DNA of 64,000 bases from Methylohalobius crimeensis 10Ki (GCF_000421465.1 NZ_ATXB01000001.1:310001-374000), one strand, 5' to 3'; shown: positions 27,007-36,265, counted from the stretch's first letter. Numbers and translations are program-made. The notes: a model not told the origin generated them from the letters alone.

Positions 27007-28224
27007 ATGACTGGACGCTATGATGTAATTATCGTCGGAGGAGGCATGGTGGGGGCCGCTCTGGCCTGTTCGCTGGGCGATACGCCGCTTAAGGTGGCGG
27101 TGATCGAAAACCGTCGCCCGGCGCCTTTCGAGGACGGACAACCGCTCGATTTGCGGGTATCCGCCATCAGTATCGCCTCCCGCCGAATCCTGGACGTGGT
27201 GGGGGCGTGGAATGCCATCGCCGCCATGCGCCTATGTCCTTTTCGGCGCATGAAAGTATGGGAAATGACCGACGGGACCGAATTTCGCAGCCGCGACGTT
27301 CAATATCCGGAGTTGGGCTACATTATCGAAAACCGTCTGGTCCAATTGGGCTTGCTCCAGCGGCTGGAGGAATTCCCCAATATCGATCTGCTGTGCCCGG
27401 CAAGGCCCCGCCGCATCGATTATTCCGCCGAGGGGTCGGAGATCGAATTGGAGGACGGCACCCGACTGGCGGCCCGCCTGTTGGTCGCCGCCGACGGGGG
27501 GCGCTCCCAAGTCAGGCAGGCCGCCGGGATCGGCGTGACCGCCTGGGATTACGAACAATCGGCCATGGTCTTGACGGTGCAAACCGCCTACGGCCAACAG
27601 GATATCACCTGGCAGCGATTTACCGAGAACGGTCCCCAGGCCTTCTTGCCGCTCCCCGGTCCCCACGCTTCCTTGGTGTGGTATCAGCGTCCGGAGGAAG
27701 TTCGCCGGCTGCACGCGCTGGACAGCGGAGAATTGCTGAATGCGCTGTACGAGGCGTTCCCGCGGGAGTTGGGAGATGTGGTGCAAATTCTGGATCGGGG
27801 CAGTTTTCCCCTGCGGCGCCAACACGCTCAGCGCTATGTCAAAGGCGGCGTGGCCTTGATCGGGGATGCGGCCCACATGATCCATCCCTTGGCCGGTCAA
27901 GGGGTCAATATCGGTCTGTTGGACGCGGCCGCCCTGGCCCAAGTTTTGGTGTCCGCCCACCGGCAGGGCAAGGATTTCGGTTCGCTAGATATATTAAAGG
28001 AATACGAAGCGATGCGGCGGCGGGATAATTTGACCATGATGACCGCCATGGATCTGTTTTATCGAGTGTTCGGCAACGCTTCGCTGCCCTTGAAGCTGCT
28101 GCGCAATCTGGGCTTGAACTTGGCCCAGCGGTTGTATCCGGCGCGGCTGGCGGTGATGCGCCGCGCCATGGGCCTGGAAGGCAATTTGCCGCGCTTGGCG
28201 CGGGGGGAGTCGCTGGCGGCTTAA
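27007..28224 (+). CDS. UbiH/UbiF/VisC-family FAD-dependent hydroxylase
   Basis: A 405-residue flavoprotein monooxygenase of the ubiquinone-biosynthesis hydroxylase family. The FAD motif is 'DVIIVGGGMVGAALACSLG' at residues 5-23. The 'DG' motif is 'LLVAADGGRSQVRQAAGI'. The second FAD motif 'LIGDAAHMIHPLAGQGVNIG' is nearly identical to the family consensus. It would hydroxylate the quinone ring during ubiquinone synthesis; which position (UbiH, UbiF, UbiI) cannot be told from sequence alone. Its last 4 bases overlap the convergent bepA. Confidence 0.9.
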   Translation: MTGRYDVIIVGGGMVGAALACSLGDTPLKVAVIENRRPAPFEDGQPLDLRVSAISIASRRILDVVGAWNAIAAMRLCPFRRMKVWEMTDGTEFRSRDVQYPELGYIIENRLVQLGLLQRLEEFPNIDLLCPARPRRIDYSAEGSEIELEDGTRLAARLLVAADGGRSQVRQAAGIGVTAWDYEQSAMVLTVQTAYGQQDITWQRFTENGPQAFLPLPGPHASLVWYQRPEEVRRLHALDSGELLNALYEAFPRELGDVVQILDRGSFPLRRQHAQRYVKGGVALIGDAAHMIHPLAGQGVNIGLLDAAALAQVLVSAHRQGKDFGSLDILKEYEAMRRRDNLTMMTAMDLFYRVFGNASLPLKLLRNLGLNLAQRLYPARLAVMRRAMGLEGNLPRLARGESLAA

Positions 28225-29657
28225 CGCTTGCGGGCCTTGTCTTCGGCCCGGAAATAACGCAGTCGTTCCTCGGCGACGGCCTTTAGAATGCGATCCTCCC
28301 GGGCCATTTTAGCGGCCAGTTCGGCGTGTGCGATCGCCTTGTCCAGGTCGCCTAAAGCATAGTGGTATTCGGCCAAGTAGCGCTGGGCTTCGGCTTGTTT
28401 GTCAAGCCCGGCGTAGGTTCGAGACAATAATTTGAGCAAAATCGGCTGGACTTTCTCCGGTGCGATCACCAACGGTTGCAGGAGTGCCCGGGCGTCTTGG
28501 AAATGCCCCGTATCCAAGAGGGCGCCGGCGTATTCCAATTTGAGTACCCAGGACGCCGGAAACCGCTCCAGGGCGATTCGGTAACGGCTGAGTGCCTTGT
28601 CGGTTTGATTGAGGGCGAGTTCGGTTTCCGCCATTCCATGGATGAACTGGGGTTGGCCGGGAAAGTCCTTCATCAGCTCCAGGAAAAGTTGGCGGCTGGA
28701 TTCGAGCTGATTTTGAGCTTTTCGGGTCAAGGCGAGACCGTAGCGAGCCGCGGCGCGCTGCAGATCGGTTCCGCGCGCCATCAGAGATTTAAATTCGCTC
28801 TCCAGCTCCTCCCGGTCGGTGGCGGTGAGGACTTTGAGTTTGGTTTTGGTCAGTAAATACCCCAGTGAATCGGTGTATTGGTGATAGGGGAAGTCGTTTG
28901 CCCGGGCGCGGGTGTCGGCGATCCGCGAGCTGGTGACCGGGTGGGTGCGGAGGAATTCGGGGATGTCCCGTCCCAAAAAACGGGTCGATTGCTGCAGTCG
29001 TTCGAAAAAAGCGGGCATGCTGCGCGGATCGAAATCGCTCTCGGCCAGAATCCGAAGACCGATGCGATCGGCTTCTTGCTCGTTTTTGCGGGTGAAGTTG
29101 ATTTGATGCTGCATGCTCCCGGCTTGCAGGGCGACGAGGGCGGCCTGGCCCAATTCCGGCACCTGGGTCCCGAGGAGGATGGCGGCCAGGGAAGCCGCGG
29201 CCATGGGCAGGGTCATTCGCTTGGCGACCCCGAACGCCCGTTGCAGATGGCGTTGGGTGACGTGAGCGATTTCGTGGGCCAGCACCGACGCCAATTCTCC
29301 CTCCGATTCGCTCGCCAGAATCAATCCGCTGTGGACCCCGATGTAACCGGCGGGGCCGGCAAAAGCATTGATTTCGGGTTCCATCACGACGAAAAAATGG
29401 AACGACCGATCCGCCATTTCGCTGTGGGCGACCAGATGCCCCCCCAGGGAGGCGATATAATCCTGAATTTCCGGGTCTTGGCTGATGCGGACTTGCTGGT
29501 GCAGGTTGCGATAAAACGCATCTCCCAGCTGTTTTTCCTCGTCCGGGCTGAGGACGGTGTCGGAAGGGGCGCCCATGTCGGGCAATTCGGGCATGGCGGC
29601 GGCCATGCCGGAGACGACGAGCAGCCATGCTAAGATGATTGAATGAACGAACGACAT
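28221..29657 (-). CDS. bepA: Periplasmic M48 metalloprotease/chaperone with TPR repeats
   Basis: A 478-residue BepA/YfgC-like protein for outer-membrane protein quality control. Signal peptide 'SFVHSIILAWLLVVSGMAAA' precedes the mature chain. The zinc motif is HExxH in 'VLAHEIAHVTQRHLQ', with the third ligand Glu in 'NEQEADRIGLRIL'. The C-terminal half (about residues 290-470) consists of TPR-type helices. The start at 29657 gives a clean signal peptide; the frame is open to 29693. The divergent tusD frame overlaps its first bases. Confidence 0.9.
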   Translation of the reverse strand: MSFVHSIILAWLLVVSGMAAAMPELPDMGAPSDTVLSPDEEKQLGDAFYRNLHQQVRISQDPEIQDYIASLGGHLVAHSEMADRSFHFFVVMEPEINAFAGPAGYIGVHSGLILASESEGELASVLAHEIAHVTQRHLQRAFGVAKRMTLPMAAASLAAILLGTQVPELGQAALVALQAGSMQHQINFTRKNEQEADRIGLRILAESDFDPRSMPAFFERLQQSTRFLGRDIPEFLRTHPVTSSRIADTRARANDFPYHQYTDSLGYLLTKTKLKVLTATDREELESEFKSLMARGTDLQRAAARYGLALTRKAQNQLESSRQLFLELMKDFPGQPQFIHGMAETELALNQTDKALSRYRIALERFPASWVLKLEYAGALLDTGHFQDARALLQPLVIAPEKVQPILLKLLSRTYAGLDKQAEAQRYLAEYHYALGDLDKAIAHAELAAKMAREDRILKAVAEERLRYFRAEDKARKR

Positions 29658-29673
29658 GCCAACGGCCTTGGGA

Positions 29674-30081
29674 ATGAATGAGTTAGAGACCATGCGAGAG
29701 GCGGCCGGGTTCCTGAGTTATACGATTCAGATTAACGCCGGTCCTTATTCCAGCGAAGCGGCGGATCTCGCCTACCATTTCGCGGTAGCGGTGTTGGCCA
29801 AGGGGTACCGGCTGCGGCGCGTGTTTTTTTATGCCGACGGAGTGTACCACGCGCTTAAATTGAGTGCGCCGCCGCAGGATGAATCCAACAAGGTAACCCG
29901 TTGGACCGAGCTGGCCGAGATTCACCGGGTGGATCTGGTAGTTTGCTCAGCGGCCGCGCAGCGTCGCGGGGTATGGTCGCCGGAGGCGGAGTCGGATTTG
30001 GCGGTCGGTTTCCGGGTGGCCGGCTTGGCCTTGTTGGCGGAATCCATTTTGGAAACCGACCGTTTGCTGGTGTTCGGCTGA
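29674..30081 (+). CDS. tusD: TusD/DsrE-family sulfur carrier subunit
   Basis: DsrE-fold protein of the sulfur relay for tRNA 2-thiouridine. The catalytic cysteine is in 'VDLVVCSAAAQRRGVW'. ATGs at 29656, 29674 and 29692 are all in frame; homology begins after the last ('SYTIQINAGPYSSEAADLAY'), and 29674 is a compromise. It overlaps tusC as TGATG at 30079-30083, so the two are translationally coupled. First gene of tusD-C-B-E. Confidence 0.85.
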   Translation: MNELETMREAAGFLSYTIQINAGPYSSEAADLAYHFAVAVLAKGYRLRRVFFYADGVYHALKLSAPPQDESNKVTRWTELAEIHRVDLVVCSAAAQRRGVWSPEAESDLAVGFRVAGLALLAESILETDRLLVFG

Positions 30082-30434
30082 TGCGTCATTTGTTTGTGAT
30101 TCGCCGGGGGCCCCACGAAGGCGGGCGTCCCCAGGAAACCCTGGATGTGCTGTTGACCTTGGCGGCTTTCGACCAGGCGGTGGATGCCGTGCTTTTGGAC
30201 GCAGGCGTATGGCAGCTTCATCGGAATCAACGGGGGGAAACCCTGGCCCGTAAGAATATCGCCGTCTTGTGGCAGGCGCTGGAGATTTACGGCGTCGATC
30301 CACCGTGGGTGGAGCGCGAATCGCTGGCCGAGCGGGGATTGCGCGAGGCGGATCTGGTGCTGCCGGTGCGACTGCTGGCACGCGAACGATTCTCCGGCCT
30401 GTTGCAGGACTACGACCGAGTGGTGGGGGATTGA
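30081..30434 (+). CDS. tusC: TusC/DsrF-family sulfur relay subunit
   Basis: A 117-residue DsrF-like protein starting 'MRHLFVIRRGPHEGGRPQET', the 'RxxPHG/EG' N-terminus typical of TusC. It forms the TusBCD hexamer that passes sulfur from TusA to TusE. No catalytic cysteine is present, as expected for this structural subunit. Start overlaps the tusD stop; tusB follows after 2 bases. Confidence 0.87.
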   Translation: MRHLFVIRRGPHEGGRPQETLDVLLTLAAFDQAVDAVLLDAGVWQLHRNQRGETLARKNIAVLWQALEIYGVDPPWVERESLAERGLREADLVLPVRLLARERFSGLLQDYDRVVGD

Positions 30435-30436
30435 GT

Positions 30437-30736
30437 ATGGGCGTTCTGTATTTGGTATCCCGCTCCCCTTATACCAGCCTGGATCTGGCCCAATGCTTGG
30501 CGCGGGTGGGGGATGGCGATGCGCTGTTGTTGTTGGCCGATGCGGTTTATGCCGCCGTTCCGGGCAACCCCGTGGCCGAGGCGCTCGAAGCCTGTTCGGC
30601 TGCTTGCCATGTCCTCATCCCCGATTTGGAGGCGCGGGGGATCGCGAGAGAGAACCGATTGCCATCGCTGGTTCCGGTGGATTTCGAGGGGTTCGTGGAT
30701 TTGACCGTGGATTATGAACGGATTGTGTCATGGTGA
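30437..30736 (+). CDS. tusB: TusB/DsrH-family sulfur relay subunit
   Basis: A 99-residue DsrH-like protein starting 'MGVLYLVSRSPYTSLDLAQC'. 'GDALLLLADAVYAAVPGN' is the family core. The region upstream of 30437 in the same frame is Arg/Gly-rich shadow of tusC. It overlaps the first bases of tusE. Confidence 0.82.
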   Translation: MGVLYLVSRSPYTSLDLAQCLARVGDGDALLLLADAVYAAVPGNPVAEALEACSAACHVLIPDLEARGIARENRLPSLVPVDFEGFVDLTVDYERIVSW

Positions 30737-31065
30737 TGTTGGAAGTGGATGGCCGGTCGCTGCCATTGACCGGAGACGGTTTCTTGGCCGATCCCGCCGG
30801 CTGGGACGAAAGGGTGGCGGCCGCGTTGGCGCGGCGCGAGAAAATCTCCTTGACCGAGGCCCACTGGGAGATCATTCATTTCATCCGCGCCTACTATGAG
30901 CGGGTTCGGCATTTGCCCAATATGCGCATGTTCGTGAAGGCGGTGGCCCAATCCCTGGGAGAGGAGAAAGGCAACAGTCGTTACCTTCATCGCCTGTTTC
31001 CCAAGGGGCCGCTGAAATACGCCTGCAAATTGGCGGGCCTTCCCAAGCCGCCCCATTGCATTTGA
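30730..31065 (+). CDS. tusE: TusE/DsrC-family sulfur acceptor with two C-terminal cysteines
   Basis: A 111-residue DsrC-fold protein. The flexible C-terminal arm 'KYACKLAGLPKPPHCI' holds the penultimate cysteine (Cys110) that receives sulfur in TusE, plus a second at Cys99, exactly 11 residues earlier. The pair is the arrangement usually cited for true DsrC, while TusE normally keeps only the last one. The tusDCB context argues for tRNA thiolation, and no dsrAB is in the window. An alternative ATG lies at 30736. Confidence 0.85.
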   Translation: MVMLEVDGRSLPLTGDGFLADPAGWDERVAAALARREKISLTEAHWEIIHFIRAYYERVRHLPNMRMFVKAVAQSLGEEKGNSRYLHRLFPKGPLKYACKLAGLPKPPHCI

Positions 31066-31158
31066 GTTCGTGAGCCGGCGGAATCGCTTCGAATTGCGCG
31101 GAGATCGATCCCCCTGCTAATCTGTTCAGTTTCGTCTCTTCGCGGAGGACAGACAGTC

Positions 31159-32829
31159 ATGCGCTCTGACATCGAAATCGCCCAGCAGGCGACCATGCGG
31201 CCCATTGTGGAATTGGCCGGGGAAAAGTTCGATCTCGATCCCATCCATTTGGATCCCTACGGCCACTACAAAGCCAAGCTGTCTCTGGACTACATCCAAG
31301 GGCTTAAGGATCGTCCCCGGGGAAAGTTGATTTTGGTGACCGCCATCAGTCCGACGCCCGCCGGGGAGGGGAAGACCACCACCACGGTGGGATTGGGCGA
31401 CGCCTTGAACCGTATCGGCAAGCAAGCATTGGTCTGCCTGCGGGAGCCCTCCCTGGGACCCTGCTTCGGCATCAAGGGAGGCGCCGCCGGCGGCGGGCGG
31501 GCGCAAGTCGTGCCCATGGAAGACATCAATCTCCATTTCACCGGAGATTTTCACGCCATCGGCGTGGCTCATAACCTGCTCTCCGCCATGGCCGACAACC
31601 ATATCCACCACGGCAATTCCCTGGACCTGGATGTGCGCCAAATGGCCTGGAAACGGGTGATCGATATGAACGATCGCAATTTGCGCCACATCCTGGAAGG
31701 CTTGGGCGGCAAGATCAATGGCGTCCCGCGCGAAGACGGCTTCGACATCGTGGTGGCATCCGAGGTGATGGCCATTCTATGCCTCGCCGAATCCCTCGGC
31801 GAATTGAAGGAGCGCCTCGGCAACGTGCTGGTGGGCCATACCCGCGCCGGCAAACCGGTTTTCGCCCGGGACCTGAAGGCGCAAGGCGCGATGGCGGCAC
31901 TGCTGAAAGATGCGATTCGCCCGAACTTGGTCCAGACACTGGAAAACAACCTGGTGTTTATCCATGGCGGACCGTTCGCCAACATCGCCCACGGATGCAA
32001 TTCCGCCATCGCCACCAAAACCGCCCTCAAAATGGCGGATTACGTCGTGACCGAGGCGGGTTTCGGCGCCGATCTGGGGGCCGAAAAATTCATCGACATC
32101 AAATGCCGAAAAACCGGGCTTCAGCCCGATGCGGTGGTATTGGTGGCGACGGTTCGGGCGCTGAAAATGCACGGCGGAGTGGCCAAGGATGCCTTGCAGC
32201 GGGAAAATCTGGCCGCCCTGGAAGCCGGTATGGTGAATCTGGAGCGTCATCTCCGAAATATCCGCGAGCATTTCGGCCTCTCCTGCGTGGTGGCCATCAA
32301 TCATTTCGTTTCCGACACGGAAGCCGAGATTGCCCTTCTTCAACAGAGAATCGCCGCGCTGGGCGCCAAGGCGGTCGTCTGTCGCCATTGGGCCGAAGGC
32401 GGTGCCGGCGCGGAAGAGTTGGCCCGCGAGATCTTGCAAGCGGTCGATGAGCCCTCCCAATGCCGCTTTCTTTACCCGGACGATGCGCCGCTTTGGGACA
32501 AGATCGAGGCGATCGCCACCAAGCTATACGGCGCCGCGGGGATTTCCGCGGAACCCAAGGTCAGACAGCAGGTGGAAAGACTCAGCGATGAATATCGCCA
32601 TTATCCGGTATGTATCGCCAAAACCCAATATTCCTTCGCCTCCGATCCCGAATTGCGGGGCGCGCCCGAAGGCCACACGCTGACTATTCGGGAGGTTAGA
32701 CCCGCCCACGGGGCCGAATTCCTGGTGGTCGTGTGCGGCAACATCATGACCATGCCCGGCCTGCCGAAGCAGCCCGCGGCGGAACGGATCGACATCGATG
32801 AACAAGGCAGAATTAGCGGGCTTTTTTGA
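31159..32829 (+). CDS. fhs: Formate-tetrahydrofolate ligase
   Basis: A 556-residue enzyme that makes 10-formyl-THF from formate, THF and ATP. The ATP-binding P-loop '[13 protein letters not shown]' is at residues 66-78. Other family hallmarks are '[18 protein letters not shown]', 'ITGDFHAI'-like '[15 protein letters not shown]', and '[19 protein letters not shown]'. Length is normal. It ends about 200 bases before pmoC on the same strand; a promoter between suggests separate transcription. It can feed formate from methane oxidation into folate-bound C1 units. Confidence 0.96.
   Translation: MRSDIEIAQQATMRPIVELAGEKFDLDPIHLDPYGHYKAKLSLDYIQGLKDRPRGKLILVTAISPTPAGEGKTTTTVGLGDALNRIGKQALVCLREPSLGPCFGIKGGAAGGGRAQVVPMEDINLHFTGDFHAIGVAHNLLSAMADNHIHHGNSLDLDVRQMAWKRVIDMNDRNLRHILEGLGGKINGVPREDGFDIVVASEVMAILCLAESLGELKERLGNVLVGHTRAGKPVFARDLKAQGAMAALLKDAIRPNLVQTLENNLVFIHGGPFANIAHGCNSAIATKTALKMADYVVTEAGFGADLGAEKFIDIKCRKTGLQPDAVVLVATVRALKMHGGVAKDALQRENLAALEAGMVNLERHLRNIREHFGLSCVVAINHFVSDTEAEIALLQQRIAALGAKAVVCRHWAEGGAGAEELAREILQAVDEPSQCRFLYPDDAPLWDKIEAIATKLYGAAGISAEPKVRQQVERLSDEYRHYPVCIAKTQYSFASDPELRGAPEGHTLTIREVRPAHGAEFLVVVCGNIMTMPGLPKQPAAERIDIDEQGRISGLF
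32771..32826 (+). terminator. Possible terminator overlapping the end of fhs
   Basis: AGCCCGC (32771-32777) can pair with GCGGGCT (32816-32822), followed by a T-run. The loop of 38 bases is long and the left arm is inside the coding sequence, so support is modest. Confidence 0.35.
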
Positions 32830-32890
32830 GGGTTTCAAAAGGGGTGGGGCAAATGCCGCAATCGGGTGCGGGATATGCCGCAAAAGAGTC

Positions 32891-32918
32891 TTGACAACTT
32901 TCAACCGAATGCTAGACT
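32891..32918 (+). promoter_or_regulatory. Sigma-70-type promoter of pmoCAB
   Basis: -35 TTGACA (32891-32896, perfect), 16-base spacer, -10 TAGACT (32913-32918). It leaves a leader of about 105 bases before pmoC, whose ribosome-binding site AAGGAGGT is at 33018-33025. Confidence 0.65.
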
Positions 32919-33032
32919 GCCCGTTACCGAAAGGAAGGAGGTCGCCTTCTGGGTTAACCTGGGGGGTGAAAGGTTTTAAGGAAGGAGCGATTAAAAATAA
33001 ACTTTGAGTGAACTGATAAGGAGGTAACTCAA

Positions 33033-33839
33033 ATGGCTGCAACGACACAAGCAGTAGGCGCGGCAGCGCAAGATGCCCCGCTTCTGGACAAGAAATGGCT
33101 GGCGTTCGCGCTGGGCATTTACACGGTTTTCTACGCGTGGGTACGTTGGTACGAAGGGGTTTATGGCTGGTCGGCCGGTCTGGACTCGTTCGCTCCGGAA
33201 TTCGAAAAATACTGGATGAACTTCCTGTACACCGAAATCGTACTGGAAGTGGTCACGGCCTCGGTGCTGTGGGGCTACCTGTGGAAGAGCCGGGACCGCA
33301 ACCTGGACGCCTTGGCGCCGCGTGAAGAACTGCGTCGCAACATGACCCACCTGATCTGGCTGGTGGCTTATGCCTGGGCCATTTACTGGGGTGCGAGCTA
33401 CTTCACCGAGCAGGACGGCACCTGGCACCAAACCATCGTTCGGGACACCGACTTCACCCCGAGCCACATCATCGAATTCTACCTGAGCTACCCGATCTAC
33501 ATCATCACCGGGTTTGCGGCGATGATCTATGCGCACACCCGTCTGCCCTACTTCAACTACCAGAAGAAGGGTTTTTCGGTGGCTTATATGATCACCGTGG
33601 TGGGACCGTTCATGATTCTTCCCAACGTGGGTCTGAACGAATGGGGTCACACCTTCTGGTTCATGGAAGAGCTGTTCGTGGCGCCGCTGCACTATGGCTT
33701 CGTGTTCTTCGGTTGGATGGCGCTGTCGATTCTGGGCTTGCTGCTGCAAGTGTTCGCCAGCTTCGCCAACCTGATTGGAAGCGACCTGTGCGGTTCGGAC
33801 GTATACAGCAGCGGCGACGCTGCCACCTGGGCGGACTAA
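33033..33839 (+). CDS. pmoC: Particulate methane monooxygenase subunit C
   Basis: A 268-residue integral membrane subunit with six or seven helices. Metal ligands match the spacing of the Methylococcus enzyme. The Cu(C) set D-x3-H-x12-H is Asp128, His132, His145 ('EQDGTWHQ' and 'DFTPSHII'). The Cu(D) set N-x3-H-x13-H is Asn202, His206, His220 ('LNEWGHTFWF' and 'VAPLHYGF'). A strong AAGGAGGT ribosome-binding site supports the start. First gene of pmoCAB. Confidence 0.97.
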   Translation: MAATTQAVGAAAQDAPLLDKKWLAFALGIYTVFYAWVRWYEGVYGWSAGLDSFAPEFEKYWMNFLYTEIVLEVVTASVLWGYLWKSRDRNLDALAPREELRRNMTHLIWLVAYAWAIYWGASYFTEQDGTWHQTIVRDTDFTPSHIIEFYLSYPIYIITGFAAMIYAHTRLPYFNYQKKGFSVAYMITVVGPFMILPNVGLNEWGHTFWFMEELFVAPLHYGFVFFGWMALSILGLLLQVFASFANLIGSDLCGSDVYSSGDAATWAD

Positions 33840-33874
33840 TCGCCTGCCGAGGTTAGAATCCATAGGAAGCGCGA

Positions 33875-33914
33875 CCTGGGGGGCCGCTGGGGTGCTGGCG
33901 GCTCTCCTGCCAGG
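33875..33914 (+). promoter_or_regulatory. Stem-loop in the pmoC-pmoA intergenic region
   Basis: CCTGG (33875-33879) pairs with CCAGG (33910-33914), and GGGCCGC (33881-33887) with GCGGCTC (33898-33904, one G-U), leaving a 10-base loop. No T-run follows, so transcription probably continues. Likely role is mRNA processing or stability that sets pmoC apart from pmoAB (inference). Confidence 0.55.
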
Positions 33915-33981
33915 GAGGCGAAACCACAAGGCGTGAGTTCAATTAATGAACGAGCAACAACAAGAGACTTGGAGGTAAGTA

Positions 33982-34725
33982 ATGAGCACTACAACGTCTG
34001 CAGTTCGGTCACACGCCGAAGCAGTGCAGGTGTCCAGGACGGTTGACTACCTGGGCCTGTTTATCCTGTTCTTCGTATTGACCGGTTCCTACCACATTCA
34101 CGGCATGCTGACCATGGGCGACTGGGACTTCTGGTCCGACTGGAAAGACCGTCGTCTGTGGGTGACCGTCTACCCGATCGTCATGATCACCTTCCCGGCC
34201 GCGGTGCAAGCGGTGATTTGGGAACGTCTGCGCCTGCCTTTCGGGGCCACCATTTCCATTCTGGGCATTCTGCTGGGTGAATGGATCAACCGCTACTTCA
34301 ACTTCTGGGGATGGACCTACTTCCCGATCAACTTCGTCTTCCCGACGGCGGCGGTCCACATGGCCATCTTCCTGGACGTGGTCCTGATGCTGTCCAGCAG
34401 CTTCCTGTTCACGGCCGTGGTTGGCGGCTTGGGCTGGGGTCTGTTGATGTACCCGGGCAACTGGCCGGTGATCGCACCGCTGCACGTGCCTGTGGAATAC
34501 AACGGCATGCTGATGTCCGTGGCCGACATCCAAGGCTACCATTACGTCCGTACGGGTACGCCCGAATACATCCGGATGGTTGAAAAAGGCACCCTGCGTA
34601 CCTTCGGTAAAGACGTGGCGCCGGTATCCGCGTTCTTCTCCGGCTTCATGTCCATCCTGATCTACTTCATGTGGCACTTTGTGGGCCGTTGGTTCGGCAC
34701 TGTGAAATTCGTCAAGAAGACCTGA
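33982..34725 (+). CDS. pmoA: Particulate methane monooxygenase subunit A
   Basis: A 247-residue membrane subunit, the standard phylogenetic marker of methanotrophs. It has recognisable PmoA segments: 'GDWDFWSDWKDRRLWVTVYP', 'NRYFNFWGWTYFPINFVFP' and 'PLHVPVEYNGMLMSVADIQG'. Length equals that of gammaproteobacterial (type I) PmoA. A GGAGGT ribosome-binding site lies before the ATG. It encodes pMMO rather than ammonia monooxygenase by context with methylotrophy genes. Confidence 0.97.
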   Translation: MSTTTSAVRSHAEAVQVSRTVDYLGLFILFFVLTGSYHIHGMLTMGDWDFWSDWKDRRLWVTVYPIVMITFPAAVQAVIWERLRLPFGATISILGILLGEWINRYFNFWGWTYFPINFVFPTAAVHMAIFLDVVLMLSSSFLFTAVVGGLGWGLLMYPGNWPVIAPLHVPVEYNGMLMSVADIQGYHYVRTGTPEYIRMVEKGTLRTFGKDVAPVSAFFSGFMSILIYFMWHFVGRWFGTVKFVKKT

Positions 34726-34777
34726 TGAAGAATAGTTTGACGAACGACACACGAGACAACAATTGAGGAGGAAATCG

Positions 34778-36019
34778 ATGAAAACGATAAGAGACAGGAT
34801 CGCGCGCTGGTCGCTGGTTGGTCTGTTGATGACCCTGGCGGCGGCGATGATGTACACCCCGACGGCCTCGGCCCACGGTGAAAAATCCCAGGCAGCCTTC
34901 CTGCGGATGCGGACCATTCACTTCTTCGACCTGAACTGGTCCACGGACATGCTCAACATCAACGAAGAGATGGAAATCTCGGGCAAGATCCACATCTTCG
35001 AAGGCTGGCCGGACTCGGTGGATCCCCCGTCCGTCTCCTTCCTGAACATCGGCATTCCGGGCCCGGTGTTGATTCGTAAAGAATCCTACATCGGCGACCA
35101 ATTCGTGCCGCGTTCGGTGGAACTGCACCTGGGTGACACCTACAGCTTCCGCGTGGTGCTGAAAGCACGTCGTCCCGGGGAATGGCACGTTCACCCCATG
35201 GTCAACGTCGAAGGCGGCGGTCCGATCATCGGCCCGGGTAAATGGGTCACCATCAACGGCTCCATGAGCAACTTCAAAAACCCGGTGACCACCCTGACCG
35301 GGCAAACCGTGGACCTGGAAGGCTACAACGAAGGCAACGTTTGGTTCTGGCACGTTCTGTGGTATGCCTTGGGCGTTGCCTGGATCCTGTACTTCGTGCG
35401 CAACCCGGTCTTCATTCCGCGCCTGTTGATGGTCAATGCGGGCCGTGGTGACGAACTGGTCACCCCGCTGGACAAAAAGGTCGGCATGCTGTTCGGTGCG
35501 GCCACCATCCTGCTGGTGATCTTCGGCTACAGCAGCGCGCAAAGCAAATACCCGGTGACCATTCCGCTGCAAGCGGGCACCATGCGGGGTATCAAGGCGC
35601 TGGAAATGCCGGCACCGCAAGTGTCGGTGAGCGTGGACGAAGCCACCTATCGCGTGCCGGGTCGCGCCATGCGGATGGTTCTGACCGTGACCAACAACAG
35701 CGATCGTCCGCTTCAGCTGTGCGAATTCAACACCGCCTCGGTTCGCTTCATGAACCCGGCAGTGTGTGAAGACGACAGCGGCTATCCGGAAGACCTGCTG
35801 GCGGAAGAAGGCCTCAACGTCGACGGCGGAGCGATCGGTCCGGGTGAAACCAAGACCATCAACGTCACCGCCTCTGACGCGGCCTGGGAAGTGTATCGTC
35901 TGTCGGACATCATCTACGATCCGGATAGCCGGATGGGTGGCATGCTGATGTTCTACGACGATGCCGGCAACCGTCAAATCGTGACCATCGACGCACCGCT
36001 GATCCCGACCTTCATGTAA
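34778..36019 (+). CDS. pmoB: Particulate methane monooxygenase subunit B
   Basis: A 413-residue periplasmic subunit with two cupredoxin domains. A cleavable signal ('LMTLAAAMMYTPTASA') leaves His33 as first mature residue. With the ATG at 34778, the copper ligands fall at His33, His137 and His139 ('GEWHVHPMVN'), the same numbers as in Methylococcus PmoB. The ribosome-binding site GAGGAGG agrees; an upstream TTG at 34763 would read through it. Two hydrophobic helices (about residues 190-210 and 235-255) separate the cupredoxin domains. Confidence 0.97.
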   Translation: MKTIRDRIARWSLVGLLMTLAAAMMYTPTASAHGEKSQAAFLRMRTIHFFDLNWSTDMLNINEEMEISGKIHIFEGWPDSVDPPSVSFLNIGIPGPVLIRKESYIGDQFVPRSVELHLGDTYSFRVVLKARRPGEWHVHPMVNVEGGGPIIGPGKWVTINGSMSNFKNPVTTLTGQTVDLEGYNEGNVWFWHVLWYALGVAWILYFVRNPVFIPRLLMVNAGRGDELVTPLDKKVGMLFGAATILLVIFGYSSAQSKYPVTIPLQAGTMRGIKALEMPAPQVSVSVDEATYRVPGRAMRMVLTVTNNSDRPLQLCEFNTASVRFMNPAVCEDDSGYPEDLLAEEGLNVDGGAIGPGETKTINVTASDAAWEVYRLSDIIYDPDSRMGGMLMFYDDAGNRQIVTIDAPLIPTFM

Positions 36020-36073
36020 GGTCCGGACCGCGACTGCGGTCACATATAACAACAATAACGACTGACCTATTCA

Positions 36074-36100
36074 AAGCCCCCTCATTGAGGGGGCTTTTTT
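36074..36100 (+). terminator. Rho-independent terminator of pmoCAB
   Basis: Stem AGCCCCCTC (36075-36083) / GAGGGGGCT (36087-36095), 3-base loop, then a six-T run to 36100. Confidence 0.93.
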
Positions 36101-36124
36101 AATGTCAGTGGAAGAATTCAAGGT

Positions 36125-36265
36125 GGCTGTTTACAAAGCTGCTCCGATGGCTTGACCCCGTCCCCGGGGGGCTCGTATCGAGACCCGCCGGTTCGCGAAA
36201 GCGCACCGGTTAAGCCCCCGAGCCCTTTAAGTCGGATCACCTTCGGGGTAACTTTGTAAACAGCC
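36125..36265. repeat. 141-bp nested palindromic element downstream of pmoB
   Basis: Outer perfect 14-bp inverted repeat, GGCTGTTTACAAAG (36125-36138) and CTTTGTAAACAGCC (36252-36265). Inside are ACCCCG (36155) / CGGGGT (36244), GGGCTCG (36169) / CGAGCCC (36219), and CCGGT-T-CGC-GAAA-GCG-C-ACCGG (36188-36209), a hairpin with a GAAA tetraloop. All stems nest on one axis. It may be a non-autonomous mobile repeat or a structured RNA; no coding frame is convincing. Confidence 0.6.
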
